A stretch of 64,000 nt of DNA, from the NCBI GenBank assembly GCA_000708835.1, contig DF237186.1, positions 7,325-71,324 on the forward strand, written 5' to 3'. Shown here one piece after another: positions 32,113 to 43,567 of this stretch. The position numbers and the translations under genes were made by a program. The DNA comes from Klebsormidium nitens (lineage: Eukaryota; Streptophyta; Klebsormidiophyceae; Klebsormidiales; Klebsormidiaceae). A model generated the notes under the pieces. That model was not told where the DNA came from. It was given only the letters and a program-made list of their open reading frames with translations, and did no database searches. Positions within the stretch are counted from its first letter, which is position 1, and every line of letters starts with the position of its first letter.

Positions 32113-34711
32113 ATGTTGGCCCGGAGCCTCGGTAGGAGGCTGCTCGAGGCCACCCTTGTGGCAGCTCGGGGGGGGCCTGAGGTGCAGGCGGCGCAGTATG
32201 CCCTGCGTGCGATCTCCACAGGCGCCGGGATCCATGAATGGACGCCGCTCTCTGGATCACAGGATGACAAGCACAAGGGAGACTTCTCTGGCCTGACGGC
32301 GTGGCAGAGGGCAGCTCTGAAGGGTGAGGGGCATACTCTGGCCTGTGCTTGTGATTTGCAGTCTTCTGCATTGATTGCTTTGTGTGACCAATGGTGTCTT
32401 GTGTCAAAGAGTGTTTTTCTTTTGGTGTGCCCTTTTTGCATCCTCTGAGCATGTGTCATACGAACATGCAGAGGTTGGAAAAGACAAGCCTGTTCTCGCC
32501 AGGATGCTACTTTTGCGGTCAATCTGGTGTTTTCGGGTGAACGCACCAGTCGGTCAGCAGAATTGACCTCATGGTAAAGAGATTGTTTGAATTGAGGTGG
32601 GAGGTTATGGATTTTAAGCTGCCTCAAAGCCGGCTGCAAATGTGGTCTTTCTGCCGCAAAAAGCCAGATCATCTTTTTCGTTGGCATTCCCGCAAAGTTG
32701 CCATCTTTTGAGAAATTGCAGGCAAGCACCGAGCACCGAAATGAGTTTGTGCTTGCATGTATTGTAATGCTGTACCAGTCTTGCTCTACAGGCAGGTAAA
32801 GTCCTATGTATGTTGTGCTTTCATGTTTCTAGTGAGGCCCACGGTCCTTTGTCTAATTGTGGTGCAGACACCTGTGCACTTTAGACATCGAAAACCCTAA
32901 CCTTGCCCGATACTGTAAAGTGCTTGAATAGATCTTTCAGCTGTTAAAGGATCCAAGATAATCTGTCTTGAAGAAAACATATAGTCCATTGCAGCCTTTT
33001 CCTTGGGATGCTGCAAGTATTGTTGTGGTGGTCATTGTGCGGAGATCTCCGCATGTTGCATTAGTGAACACAGAAGCTTGTCAAAACCAATCTAGTAAAC
33101 CTTTGATCAGAACTCCGCTGCTCGTCGACCTATGCTTCTTTTCAAGACAACAGTTTCACAGCGAAGACCTCCCAAAACTTTATACTGTCCTTTCCTAACT
33201 CATCACCCCTTCCTGTTTCCATGCTCCATTTTGCACTGCTCTGGCTTCAGGTTTTCGAACGCATCTTCCTCTCTGCAATCTGCAGATCGTGGTTACTCTC
33301 CCCCCCTCATCTCCTCTTGCTTTTTCCTCAAGCTTTGCTGTCCATCAATTGTACTCCCATCCTTAACCCTGCTCTAGTTGACGCCGTTCGCTCCCATTTA
33401 CAGGTTTCGCAACCGACTCCGTCACTGTCTCCCGCCCTGCCACCCAGCTCGCCATCAAGAACCCTAGCCCCTACATCACGTACGACGAGCACCAGCACGC
33501 GCGCCTCCCCCCCGGCGACCCCAGCAAGCGCGCCTTCACCTACTTCATCCTCAGCGGGGGGCGCTTCATCTACGCCTCGGCGCTGCGCCTGCTGGTCCTC
33601 AAGTTCATTCTGAGCATGCAAGCTTCCAAGGATGTGCTGGCGCTGGCCAGTCTGGAGGTGGACCTGTCCAGCATTGAGCCGGGGAACACGGTGACGGTCA
33701 AGTGGCGGGGGAAGCCCGTGTTTGTGCGGCACCGGACGGAGGAGGACATTGCGAAGGCCAACGACGTGCACCTGAACGAGCTGAGGGACCCTGAGGTGAG
33801 AGTTGGAGCTTTTGGTCGTGATGAGATTTGGGGAGTTGCGTTGTGGCGCAACTCTGGATTTCGCTGTCGCACGGTGATGTGTGCTGAGAGGTGCTCTGAC
33901 TCCCTTGCTCGCTATCCCTGCACTATGGTGAAAGCAGTTTGTAGGCAGATAGAGATGCAGCAATGCAGGTTCGGGCATGATTAAGTGAGGGAGAGCCCCC
34001 TCCGGTCAGTGGCTGCGATGTTGAGTTCTGCTGTTGCAAGGATGACATGTGCCGAGAGAGTTAACTGGAAAGCGTGCTGGCTATGCCTGCTGTGGTGAAG
34101 GCACATGTAAGCGAAGGAGATATGCGATGCGGATTGATCGACTTGAGGAAGAGACCCTGTGGGTCGTTTCCTGCGATCTGCGACAATGATTACTGCTTTC
34201 GCACGACTGACATGTGCGAAGAGGTTATTTTATGGATCAATCTGTTTGTTCCGCCCGCTGTGGTTCAGCAGCTTGTAGGCAAAGAAGATAGGTAACGTGA
34301 TATTTGGATTGGGCATGGTTAACCATTGAAGAAGGCTTCCATGAGGAAACTGCAGTTATTAACGGACAGAACGTGACTGTAAGCGTGTGACATTCAGCAA
34401 TTGAAGCAGGTCTGCCGTCCTCCTTGACCATTGGAGTACTTGGAAACATGTGCTGAACCAGAGAAGCTTCCGTGAATTTGCAGGAGGACTCGGCTCGTGC
34501 CAAGAACCCCGAGTGGCTGGTCGTGGTTGGCGTGTGCACCCATCTCGGTTGCGTGCCTCTTCCAAATGCTGGAGATTACGGTGGCTGGTTCTGCCCGTGC
34601 CACGGATCCCATTACGACATCTCAGGCCGCGTGCGCAAGGGGCCTGCCCCCTACAACCTGGAAGTGCCCGAGTATTCATTCATAGAGGAGTCCAAGCTGT
34701 TGATCGGATAG
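32113..34711 (+). CDS. UQCRFS1: Rieske iron-sulfur subunit of cytochrome bc1 complex
   Basis: This is the electron-transferring subunit of mitochondrial complex III. Exons 32113-32323, 33404-33795 and 34484-34711 give 276 codons plus stop. The N-terminus is an Arg-rich mitochondrial presequence ([15 protein letters not shown]). A membrane anchor lies at about residues 114-137 ([20 protein letters not shown]). The two cluster-binding loops are CTHLGC (Cys219, His221, Cys224) and CPCHGS (Cys238, Cys240, His241), followed by the Pro loop [10 protein letters not shown]. It ends in EESKLLIG as in plant homologues, and length matches the family. The mitochondrial type is favoured over the b6f Rieske protein by the presequence and this C-terminus. 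Confidence 0.95.
33102..33285 (+). repeat. Possible decayed copies of Rieske exon 2 head
   Basis: TTCAG|GTTTTCGAACGCATC at 33251 resembles the true exon 2 start TACAG|GTTTCGCAACCGACTC at 33404, 153 bp away; a fainter resemblance begins near 33102. The matches are weak and need alignment statistics. Confidence 0.3.
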
Positions 34712-36115
34712 GCCGGTCTGTGTCAAGGTTAAAGTAAGGTTTCGTACCAGATTGTCATGATCTGTGCACCTCACATTAAACATGAAAGGTTGCTGTTGGA
34801 AGTTTCACAACATTGGAATATGCATCCTGATGTAGGAGCCCATATTGTTACTAGAATTGGACCAATTCGCATAGACTGTCGGGATCTCCGGCCGCAATTC
34901 GTAAGACGGTAAAAGTAATCATCTCCAACAACACCCTTTTGTGCCAGTGCGTGTATGTTTTCATAAGCTCGAGCATCATGAGGCTGCCCTGAGCAGTGAC
35001 TAACTCTTAAGTGCTTAAGATTTTGGACGTGCTAGGCACTAGGTACAGCTTGCTAAATAGAGGACCCGTCCTGCAAATTTTCAAGCTGCGTGATACTAAG
35101 CATCAATGCATGACATGGCATGTCATATGCTTGTACTACTGCAATTGTTGTGTGGTTCAGTTCTGAAACAGATCGATTGCTTATATTGTATATGCAGTGC
35201 ATCGCATCGAGTATAACCGTCACGATCCGACGTGGCATGAAGCCGTGTATGCGATATCTTTGATTCAAACGCGCGGCGCAGCCGGCTCCCCTCCGATCAA
35301 TGATGATCGTAAATCAGTGCGCCGCGGCTCAAGATCAGATTGACACGTCCAACGATCAAATTGTTTCATGACAACAATTAATGACATGGTACATACATGC
35401 CGTGCCGACCGGCCGGGAACACATAGACGGTTTTGGTTGCAACATACTAATATCGATCATATGTGAACCAAGTCAAAAGCTTCAACTCTAATAATAAGCT
35501 GATACCGTACCGAAATGACATGCTCAGGCATCGAATATTTGCCAGTTGGTTCGAACCTAAGCTGAAAACGTCGAATTCAATCAAGGTTCTTCGAAACAAG
35601 CCTGAGTCAAAGCAACAGTTGCGGTTCGACTGAGGTCGGAACGAGCAGAACATATCGACGTTGCGGGCGGATCCGTTGGGACGTACTTCAGAAGATGATG
35701 CTGTTATATTCTCTTACCGAGGTTCTATCGTCTGCTTCTGTCAGGCAAGATCCGATGATCTCCCAGCGGCCTCTCCTTTCACCTGGAGAAGATCGCGGAG
35801 CATTCAATCGGCGAACTCAAGACCTCAACTTTGCAGTGTTCAATCAAGCAAATGACTTCGCCCTGTCCAGCAGTTGCCACCCTCGACGTATTGGAGCCTA
35901 CCAAAGCCTTTGAGTCAATCTCTTGAATTCACCAACTAAGGTTGCGGTAGGCACTTGCCATCTTCAGCACGGCCCTCCGACCTACTCTTCTGTCTTGAAG
36001 ATCTCAGCTTTGCAGCCAACCCTCTATTTTACAGATTGCAGGTGTCCATATGGCTTCTCATCAATTGTTCATTGAAGAAAGGCGATGTAATGTCTGATGT
36101 TCCATGATCGGCCTC
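34712..36115. other. Convergent intergenic region
   Basis: This lies between the Rieske stop and the 3' end of the first MYND gene. Only short uninformative frames are present. The stretch around 35.0-35.6 kb is AT-richer. The last exon of the MYND gene may lie in the right part if the gene splices again. Confidence 0.5.
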
Positions 36116-37770
36116 TCACCTTACTTCGATCGGCTGCCGATCCTTTCTTGGGCACGTCTGCTTGTGACCAGCTTTCCACGCTGCTCTTTGACAATCTGCA
36201 AAGAGTGCAATCATTCCGTGAGAGTCGGCTGACGCCGAGAGGGTCAGCATCACAGCATTCAAAGGCTCAGCTTGATTCTGGGGGAATGAACAGAAGTCTC
36301 GGACTCGGCTCAACTTATGTTTGTGCAGCAGCTCGCAACGAAGCCGCGCTCGCATGCTTAGGGTCAGATGAACTGCAGAGGCATAACGTAAGGAAGCGGC
36401 GAGATTGCACAACGAGTAACTCTAACTTGTCATTTACCTGTACTGCAGTAGAGCTCGAGCAAGCAGCCACGGCACGTCTTGAACGTCTCGTCCCTGGTCT
36501 CCACTTTCTCGCACGCAGGGTTGGAGCACTTCCTTCTATCGGCGGGGACACTTTTCGAGAGCGGATTCCTCCTCTCAGCAGCTACCAGCCTTTCTACTCT
36601 ATGCTTGACTGCAGGATTGCTTTCCGCACGACTCTCACAGAGCTCCAGCTTCAGTTCCTCAAGAGCAGAAGCGTTCTCGGGGCACATACACTGGGCCTCA
36701 GGCGCTACTTCAGCACGACTCGCGAGGTAAGCCGCTATGTGCCGTAGAGAATCATTGTAGGCTTTACAGGCCGCGATGGCTGTGAGAGCTTCTGGGATGC
36801 CGTCATGACTGAGAAGCTTTTGAAAGATCTCTTTCTGGTCCAGGTTCACCACTGTACGCAGGATCAGGACGGCATGCTCGATGCAAGGTAACAGGTCTGA
36901 TTCAATAAGTGTTTGCGCGACCAGCCGCAGGTCGTCGGGAAGAGACTCTTGCTTGGACGCAGGGTAGCTTTCGTAGAGGACTCGAATGAGCCTCACTCCA
37001 TAATATGTCACGACGAGATGCTCGGCATTTCTGAGCGTGAGCTCGCCACTGGCGCTCCCTTCGGACGTCATCTGCATTACTTCCCGTATCATGCACAGGT
37101 AGAACTTCGTCCTTTTCGCCAAGAACCTCTTCGCTTTGTTTGACACCCCGACCAGTACTGAGAGTGCTTCAATAATTGATGTCCTTGCTTCTGTTCTAGG
37201 CTCCGGTCGTAGAGCGACGAAGCGCCCTTGCGCCAATTGCAGCACTGATGGCGCATGCTGCGCTTGGTGAAAGGTTGCTTCCAGCAATTTCAGCAGGTCC
37301 TTGATCTCCTTCATGAAGAATCTGGCGGTCATCTCGTCAACCGTCATGGCCGTCACAATCGATGCGTAAACTTCCACTCTGTTTATGAAGAAGACATTTC
37401 GAATTGGACCTCCAGTCGATGCGGGCTGTGAAACGAGAAGCCACTCCCCCGAAGCTCTTGCTTCAGGGAAGCCCGCTTGCAGCTCCTTGAGGAACCCTCT
37501 CTGCAGGAGATAGGAAACACAATCTGCCCCCTTTGCCAGTCCCTGCTCGGTCACAAGCCCAGGGAACCTGTTTTTGAACCTCCACAGCGCGCACAATCGT
37601 CGTTCAGGGTCATCGCACGTGGCTTCTTTAAGGATCTGCTTCAGCCAGACAGAGGAGTCCGGCTTTCGGAGGTCAAAGGAGTCGTTCTCTTCCTCGGGAG
37701 TCAGCTCTTCAAATTCTTGCACACTTCGCGAGCATTGCTTCCATGTCACTTCGGCCTCCTCTCGCGCCAT
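36116..37770 (-). CDS. ARM-like protein with C-terminal MYND zinc finger (paralogue A)
   Basis: Function is unknown; MYND fingers bind proline-rich partners and the helical body suggests a scaffold. Exon 1 is 37770-36438, exon 2 36195-36116. The ATG at 37770 is chosen because the paralogue starts at the homologous MA(R)EEAEVTWK, although the open frame extends 36 codons further upstream. Residues 1-415 are a Leu-rich helical region. The finger begins CSNPAC, continues CRGC and LYCS, and is completed in exon 2 by DCQRAAWKAGHKQTC; the intron therefore splits the finger. As read, the protein is 470 residues, but an AG|GTGAGAGG donor overlaps the stop and is conserved in the paralogue, so a further terminal exon is possible. 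Confidence 0.78.
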
Positions 37771-39647
37771 GGATCTGTGATGCGCGGACGCCTTGCCGGG
37801 ACCAGAATTATCTGTGAAGCGAGTCTGATAGAGCGGCTTGCGTCTCTGCCAAAATTCAGATGTCTCGGAACACATCAAGCCTGGATTTTGGATCTACTCG
37901 AGAAGATCCTTGTGCAGACGATCCAGACAATCTTCTTTACGTGTCGAAGCAGCTGGCGCAATGAGCGCTCTACTTCTGCAGCTGACGTTGGGCTCCACCA
38001 ATCATGTTTGCAACACGGTGTCCGCTCTTCAGCAGGCTTTGCAGCTCAGCCTCATGCGTGATCTTCCGGAGATCAAATTGCGCTCTCGATCCCGTCGTCT
38101 CTAAGTTAATCAACACCAACGTAGGTACTCCTCAGGCTCAGTACATGCACCAGCAAGAGTCCAGTCTAACGTGGTCTAACGTCCCGGGCTGCATGCATAG
38201 CAAGAACCCTAGTAGTGTGAATAAGTGCGCAACTAACAAGGACGACGCGACATGACCTCAAAGGTCCGCCTCATTTCGAGGTGGATCGCGATATCTCGAC
38301 GATGATGTCAACAGTATGAGGAATGAGGGATGAAGATGTCACGTAAAGTTGCGAATCAAGGTGACTGGCGAAGATTGCTTCGACACAGTGTCGATTTTGT
38401 GCAGAATCTGGTCCAGTCGCTAGGGCAGCAGATCAACAGGCTTTGTTGATTAGTCTGCTTAGCTGATAAGCCGCTCATCACGTTTACCAAATCGATATCA
38501 GGTGGTACGATCATGCCCACAGCCGTTCCAAGAGAGCTGTTCATGAAGCCAAGTGAAGCCAGCCGGCTTGTCGAACCAGCATAGCGCAAATAGTTGAACA
38601 AACTGGTCGCTGTTGGGCATGATGAAGCAGAACTCCGAAGCGAAAATTCACTAAATTCGATTCAGTCACCATGTTTAGTCTTACGTGCTCCATTTACACC
38701 TCGCCACAGGATGCATTCATTGCAAGCTGGCCCGCACCTTATGGCGGCCCCTGTCACACCACATTTGGTCCATGCAAAATGGCATATTCTCAGAATGCGA
38801 CACGGATACTTGATTGTAATAAGACAAGACCCTGAATTACTTGCGTATACGATCAAGTTCTCCAGAGGATTAAACCTCGGACTCAACGACGGCAGCGCGT
38901 TCCATTTGTCTACTCGGCCAGACAGCCCAGAACAGGTGCAAGCAATCTCTTTAACGTATACGATACCAACATCATGCAGCGCACAAGATTCAGATAATCA
39001 AGGAATGCATCATGATTAGAAGCTCTCTGAATCTTGATGCATTCCTTGATAGAGGGGCCAGAAAAGCGTTCGCTCTTCTTCCATGATCAATCTTCCAAGT
39101 TTTCTCGTCGTTTGTGAGCTTCTAGCACCGTAGCTATGTCATTGGAGCGGAGAATTGGATCTAGAGTCGGTGTAAACGTGTTTAACGCACAGAGTATCCG
39201 GATTCTCGATTGTCCGACTCGAACCGGAGCCTCGAAACAGTCCCTCTGCGGGATGAGATTGATATATGTAGTTCAACAAAAGCAACAAGCCCTTGCATTT
39301 ATATCTCTTCAGGAGCTTGTGTCGTGGCACCAGCTCGCTCAACCTGAATCATGAAAAACCGTAATGAATGATCAGCCTAACCGCAAGGTTCTGGCACGGG
39401 TCACTCAAGGACAAGTTCGATCGCTCTTTAGCCGTTCGAACAGAGTAGGCATAAGTTACAACGACTCAAGGTTCTCCTTTTTGAGAATGATATCTCGGAC
39501 TTGACTTACAAAGGCTGCCCGGTCTCCATCTTCCAGATTCACTCCAAACGCCTCATTCAAGAGAGACAAGCGTACTGCAACCGCAACACGCGAACGCGCG
39601 AGTCGCCTCGAGAAGTCAAGATGAGTAACATTCCAGAAACCCTGACC
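37771..39647. other. Intergenic region between the two MYND genes
   Basis: This contains the promoter of paralogue A (right of 37770) and the 3' flank of paralogue B. No gene is recognised. A near-perfect inverted repeat lies at 38997-39050. Confidence 0.5.
38997..39050. repeat. 20-bp inverted repeat with 14-bp loop
   Basis: The left arm ATCAAGGAATGCATCATGAT (38997-39016) and right arm ATCTTGATGCATTCCTTGAT (39031-39050) pair with one mismatch. It could form a hairpin RNA or mark a tiny transposon end; no flanking duplication is evident. Confidence 0.8.
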
Positions 39648-41228
39648 TTAAATCAAGTTGATCCTCTCACCTTTTGTCGAACCCCGCCGATCTTTCCTTG
39701 GGCACGTCTTCTTGTGACCACCTTGCCAAGCAATCCGCTGACAATCTGCAGGGGCACTGAAGTTTCGTTAGAGCGAGCAGCCAAAGGACGAAGTAGAAGT
39801 CGAGAACATTGAGTCATTCCAAGGCAAACTTTTGAGCTGGGCACGATCGTGCTGCCTCTTCAGAGTCATCTGCTCAAACACAACCTTCAAACCTTATCAA
39901 TACTTCTCTTACTCACCTGCACTACAGTAGATGTCGAGAAAGCAGCCTCGGCACATCTTGAACTTTTCGTCTCCCTCCAACTTTTTGCACGCAGGATTGG
40001 AGCATTTTCTTTTGCTGACACGGTCAGGTCTAGCACGTGAATCCCTTTGAGCAACGGCCAGCCTTTCTACTCTTCGCTTTACCGCAGGATCCTTCTCCGC
40101 AAGGTATTTAAAGATCGCTAGGCGCTGCTGTGCTGTTGACACGGAGGCTCTGGGGAAACGGTCTTGAGGTACGACGATCTCAGCGGTACGAGAAGCGAAT
40201 TTGGCCGCACTTGTTCTTAGCTCTTCGCTGTATGTTGTACAGGCTGCAATTGCTTTGAATGCTTCTGGGACGCCGCGGTATCTTCGAAGTCTTAAGTAGA
40301 TCTCTTCTCGATTCATCATTGTTTTCAACGCCAAAAGGGAGAGGCGTAGCATGGGGGGGAAGTCCGACTGCGTGAGGATTCTTGCAATCAAGTTCAAGAC
40401 TTCATCCAGCAGAGACTCTTGCTCGCACGTAGTGTTGTATTCGTTGACCGCCAGAACAAGAGCTAGAGCGTTGCATCCGTCGCTTTGATAGTCTTCATCC
40501 CTGAGCGTGGGCTTGCAATTCTCTTTGAATAGTCCCGCAATTTCTCGTATCATGCAAAGGTAAAAGTCCTTTCTTTTCAGCAGGAACCGCTTTGCTCTGG
40601 CTGACATTTTCACGAGCCTTGAAATTGCTCTGACGATCGCTCTTCGTGCGTCTGCTCTTGGTTCCGGGACCAGACCGCCAAAGTCTTCCATCACTTTCAG
40701 CTTGTTTGACGCGTGGTGCGATTGATAAAAGGTTGCTTCTAGCAGCTTCAACAAGTCCTCAATGTCCTTCAACAAGAATCTGGTGGTCCGCTCGTCCAGC
40801 GTCATGGCCGTGATGATGGTTGCGTAGACAGCAATTCTGTTTATCAAGAGAATCTGGCATGATCCTGTCTTCATAGTAGGACTTGCATTTGGACAGAGAA
40901 GCCACTCCCAGGAAGTTTTTGCTTCGGCCAAGCCTGCATGCACCTCCCTCAGGAATCCCCTTTGCAGGAAATACGAAGCGCATTCTGTTCCCTTGCCCAG
41001 TCCTTGCTCGTGCAAAAGACCAGGGAAGACTTCCTTAAACCTCCATAGCGCGAATTCTCTCCTCTCAAAGTCGTCACATGTGGCTTCCTTCAAGATCTCT
41101 TGTATCCAGGCAGAAGATTCAGGTTTCCCAAGGTCGAAAGAAACTTGCTCATTGTCAGGAGTCATCTGTTCAAACTCGTCATAGGTCCGTGAAGATGTCT
41201 TCCATGTTACTTCGGCCTCCTCCGCCAT
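39648..41228 (-). CDS. ARM-like protein with C-terminal MYND zinc finger (paralogue B)
   Basis: This is a tandem paralogue of the gene at 36116-37770, aligned along its whole length with the same exon structure. Exon 1 is 41228-39917 (ATG in MAEEAEVTWK). Exon 2 starts at 39745 and begins DCQRIAWQGGHKKTC. The finger again starts CSNPAC and is split by the intron after IYCS. Reading through gives 469 residues ending at 39648. A donor AAAAG|GTGAGAGG at 39671 matches the one in paralogue A, so the true C-terminus may lie in another exon. Motifs such as KEATCDDFERREFALWRFKE and KDIEDLLKLLEATFYQSHHA are conserved between the copies. Confidence 0.77.
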
Positions 41229-43567
41229 GCTTTCCTGGACCTTGTGGATATTGATCTAGACACCTAGCTACTTTTTGATCAGCAAGCATACGAGCAGTCT
41301 TCGCAGAGCTTCTGGCGCCTTGAAGTTATCCGCGCTACCCACCTGCTGTGCTCTCCAACTGCGAGCGTTCCATGAGTATGCGCTCCGCCTTTGGGCTAAC
41401 TTCATGTCCAGTGGATCTGGCGCCCTCTGAAATCAGCATCCAACTTCAGGCAAACGCAGCCTAACGGTGTTGATCTTCGCGCAGCTGCACTGCATCAGAT
41501 GCGGTGTGACACTTTCACGTGATTTCACCTCTTAATAGTGATCAGTCCGACTTGCTGTAAAAATTGATAGCTGGACTTCTCTGGACTTCGACTCGGAGCC
41601 CTGAGCTGAGTATCAACGAAACCCACCCGTGCGATCTGATCGGCTGCGATGACGAAGCGCGATTTGCTCGATATGATTCGGACATGATCTGGAACAAGCA
41701 TGCGTTCGAGTGGCCTACTGTAATACTTGCGTGCACCAGATTGACGGACGGACCAGCTCTGGAGTCCTTCCGATCTCTTGGCCGCTGCTATGATTCGCAA
41801 CGTTCGCTACAAGCCCGGTACACTTACGCAGGCTTTGAGATGGGCTCCCATAAGGTCGTAGGAGAGAAGCAGCTAGGATCATTGAATAAGTAATGACGAT
41901 GTCGGTCAAACCTTTTGATTACAGCCAGGGATTGACCATGTATGGTTGGTGACTACCAATCACTTTTGAGGCTGCTCGTGATAAGCTCGGCTGCACTGTT
42001 GCTTTCCGTCCAATTCATGCAGCGCCGGCAGTTCTTTCTGATTCTGATTCGATCATATAAGTAATCCCGCCGCACATGCCATGCGCTCGACGGGTTCTCC
42101 GAACTCAGACTGGTCAAATAGGCCGCGCGCCGCGCCGATCTTGATGTGCATCAGCATGACAATCAAAGCAACCGCGGATCTGTCCTGGCATATATGCGCA
42201 TGCATCACAGATGTTTAGATCATGGAAGCTTGCACCACGTACGTAAATTATACGTGTACGTTCATGCAATCTTTGCACACGAATCATTAACGTTTGATCC
42301 TCGATAAGCACATGCATAATTTACAATGCTGGCAGCCTAGCTGGCGGGATGCTGCGCTGCACACTGACACGTCGAATTGGACTGACTGCATATTGCGATG
42401 CAGAATGCAATATGCGCACGTTTCGATGCTCTTTCCGATCTTAAAGAGGGCGTGGCGATACGACAAAATTGCAGCGACAGTAAGAGTGAGACTGCTGGCA
42501 TTGGGTCGCTAAGATGGTACCACGTGGTCACCGGCTGATGTCATTTCTTGGCGACAATCAACTTGATACTCCGGGTTGTATGTCGCTCTTGACGTCACTG
42601 CGGATGCATCCGCCAACGCCCTCTTTAAGGCGCGGGCCACCAGATTCCCAGCCCATGTGCAAGGCATGGCAAGACGCAAACGCAAGGTGCGCCGGCGGGA
42701 GGCCCTCAATATAATATGACATGGCCGACGGTTCTAGGACACGTGGCTGTACGTTGGACGTCTTTCATCGTGTAAACACACCAATCCGACGGTCAAACAT
42801 TTGTGAAAATTTCAGTTAGCTGGCGCTTGGCAAGCAAGCGTGCTGTGCCGCTGATGTAGCTGGACCACTTCGTGTGACCTAAAAGATACTCCCAAGCTGA
42901 TCTTGCAATCGAGCTATAAATGCAGAAACCCCATTTTCAGGACCGCATGTCGACAGGAACCTGACCTGGTGATCCAACTGTTCTATTGCTCAGGAGACCG
43001 AAGTCGCTCCTTGATGCGGACGCCGAAATGAAACACACCTCACAGGTTGCTCGAGGGAGGCGACGACGAACCAGAACCCCCAGCCGTGATAGACAACCTG
43101 CGACTCCTGTGAAGCAACAGTCTGCTTTACACCTCAATTTAACCCACACCATTCTTCGTCATTCACCCCTCGGTCCCGGGTTCATCGATCGCTACAGACC
43201 TTTCTCGTCCTGCAAATTGGACTGCAGCATCAGCAGACTGCCGGACAACAGCACCGTTCGTGAGAGGCACAGAACGCTGGACGACTTTCTCCTCGCAATC
43301 CTGGCTACGAGTTAGTGAGAGCTGCTACGCACTTAGAACGGACCTTGCGATGACTCAAACCATGCTAGCTTACGTCTCTCCCTCGGAATCGAACTTCCGA
43401 TGAACGCTTAGCAGAGCCATCATTTGATGCAGAACAATCTGGATTGCATGGCATTGAAGCGAGCGAGGATTCTACTGAGCAAGCTCACCTGTATGACTCT
43501 GCAGGACGCGGCTTGAGAACCAAAAGAATGTGACTTCTGCCCATGATTGCGTTCTCCTTCGTTACTC
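41229..43567. other. Intergenic region upstream of MYND paralogue B
   Basis: This holds the paralogue B promoter and the 3' flank of COX16. Around 42.15-42.35 kb CATGCA and ACGTACGT motifs are dense. A TATA-like CTATAAAT lies near 42913. Apart from one weak candidate frame (43028-43315) I see no gene. Confidence 0.5.
43028..43315 (+). CDS. Weak candidate small basic protein
   Basis: This 95-residue frame starts at an ATG about 110 bp after a TATA-like CTATAAAT. It is Arg-rich at the N-terminus (ARGRRRRTRTPSRDR) and I recognise no family. It could equally be a chance frame; there is no splice or homology support. Confidence 0.15.
   Translation: MKHTSQVARGRRRRTRTPSRDRQPATPVKQQSALHLNLTHTILRHSPLGPGFIDRYRPFSSCKLDCSISRLPDNSTVRERHRTLDDFLLAILATS

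Noticed and set aside
31436-32729. Long minus-strand frames overlapping the eS28/Rieske promoter and Rieske exon 1
   Set aside because: They are shadows of the GC-rich Rieske exon and have no motifs; the eS28 and Rieske models explain the region.
35550-35570. GGTTCGAACC as a tRNA T-arm
   Set aside because: No cloverleaf or acceptor stem can be built around it.
36195-36747. Plus-strand 216-codon frame opposite MYND paralogue A
   Set aside because: It is the antisense of a well-supported coding exon.
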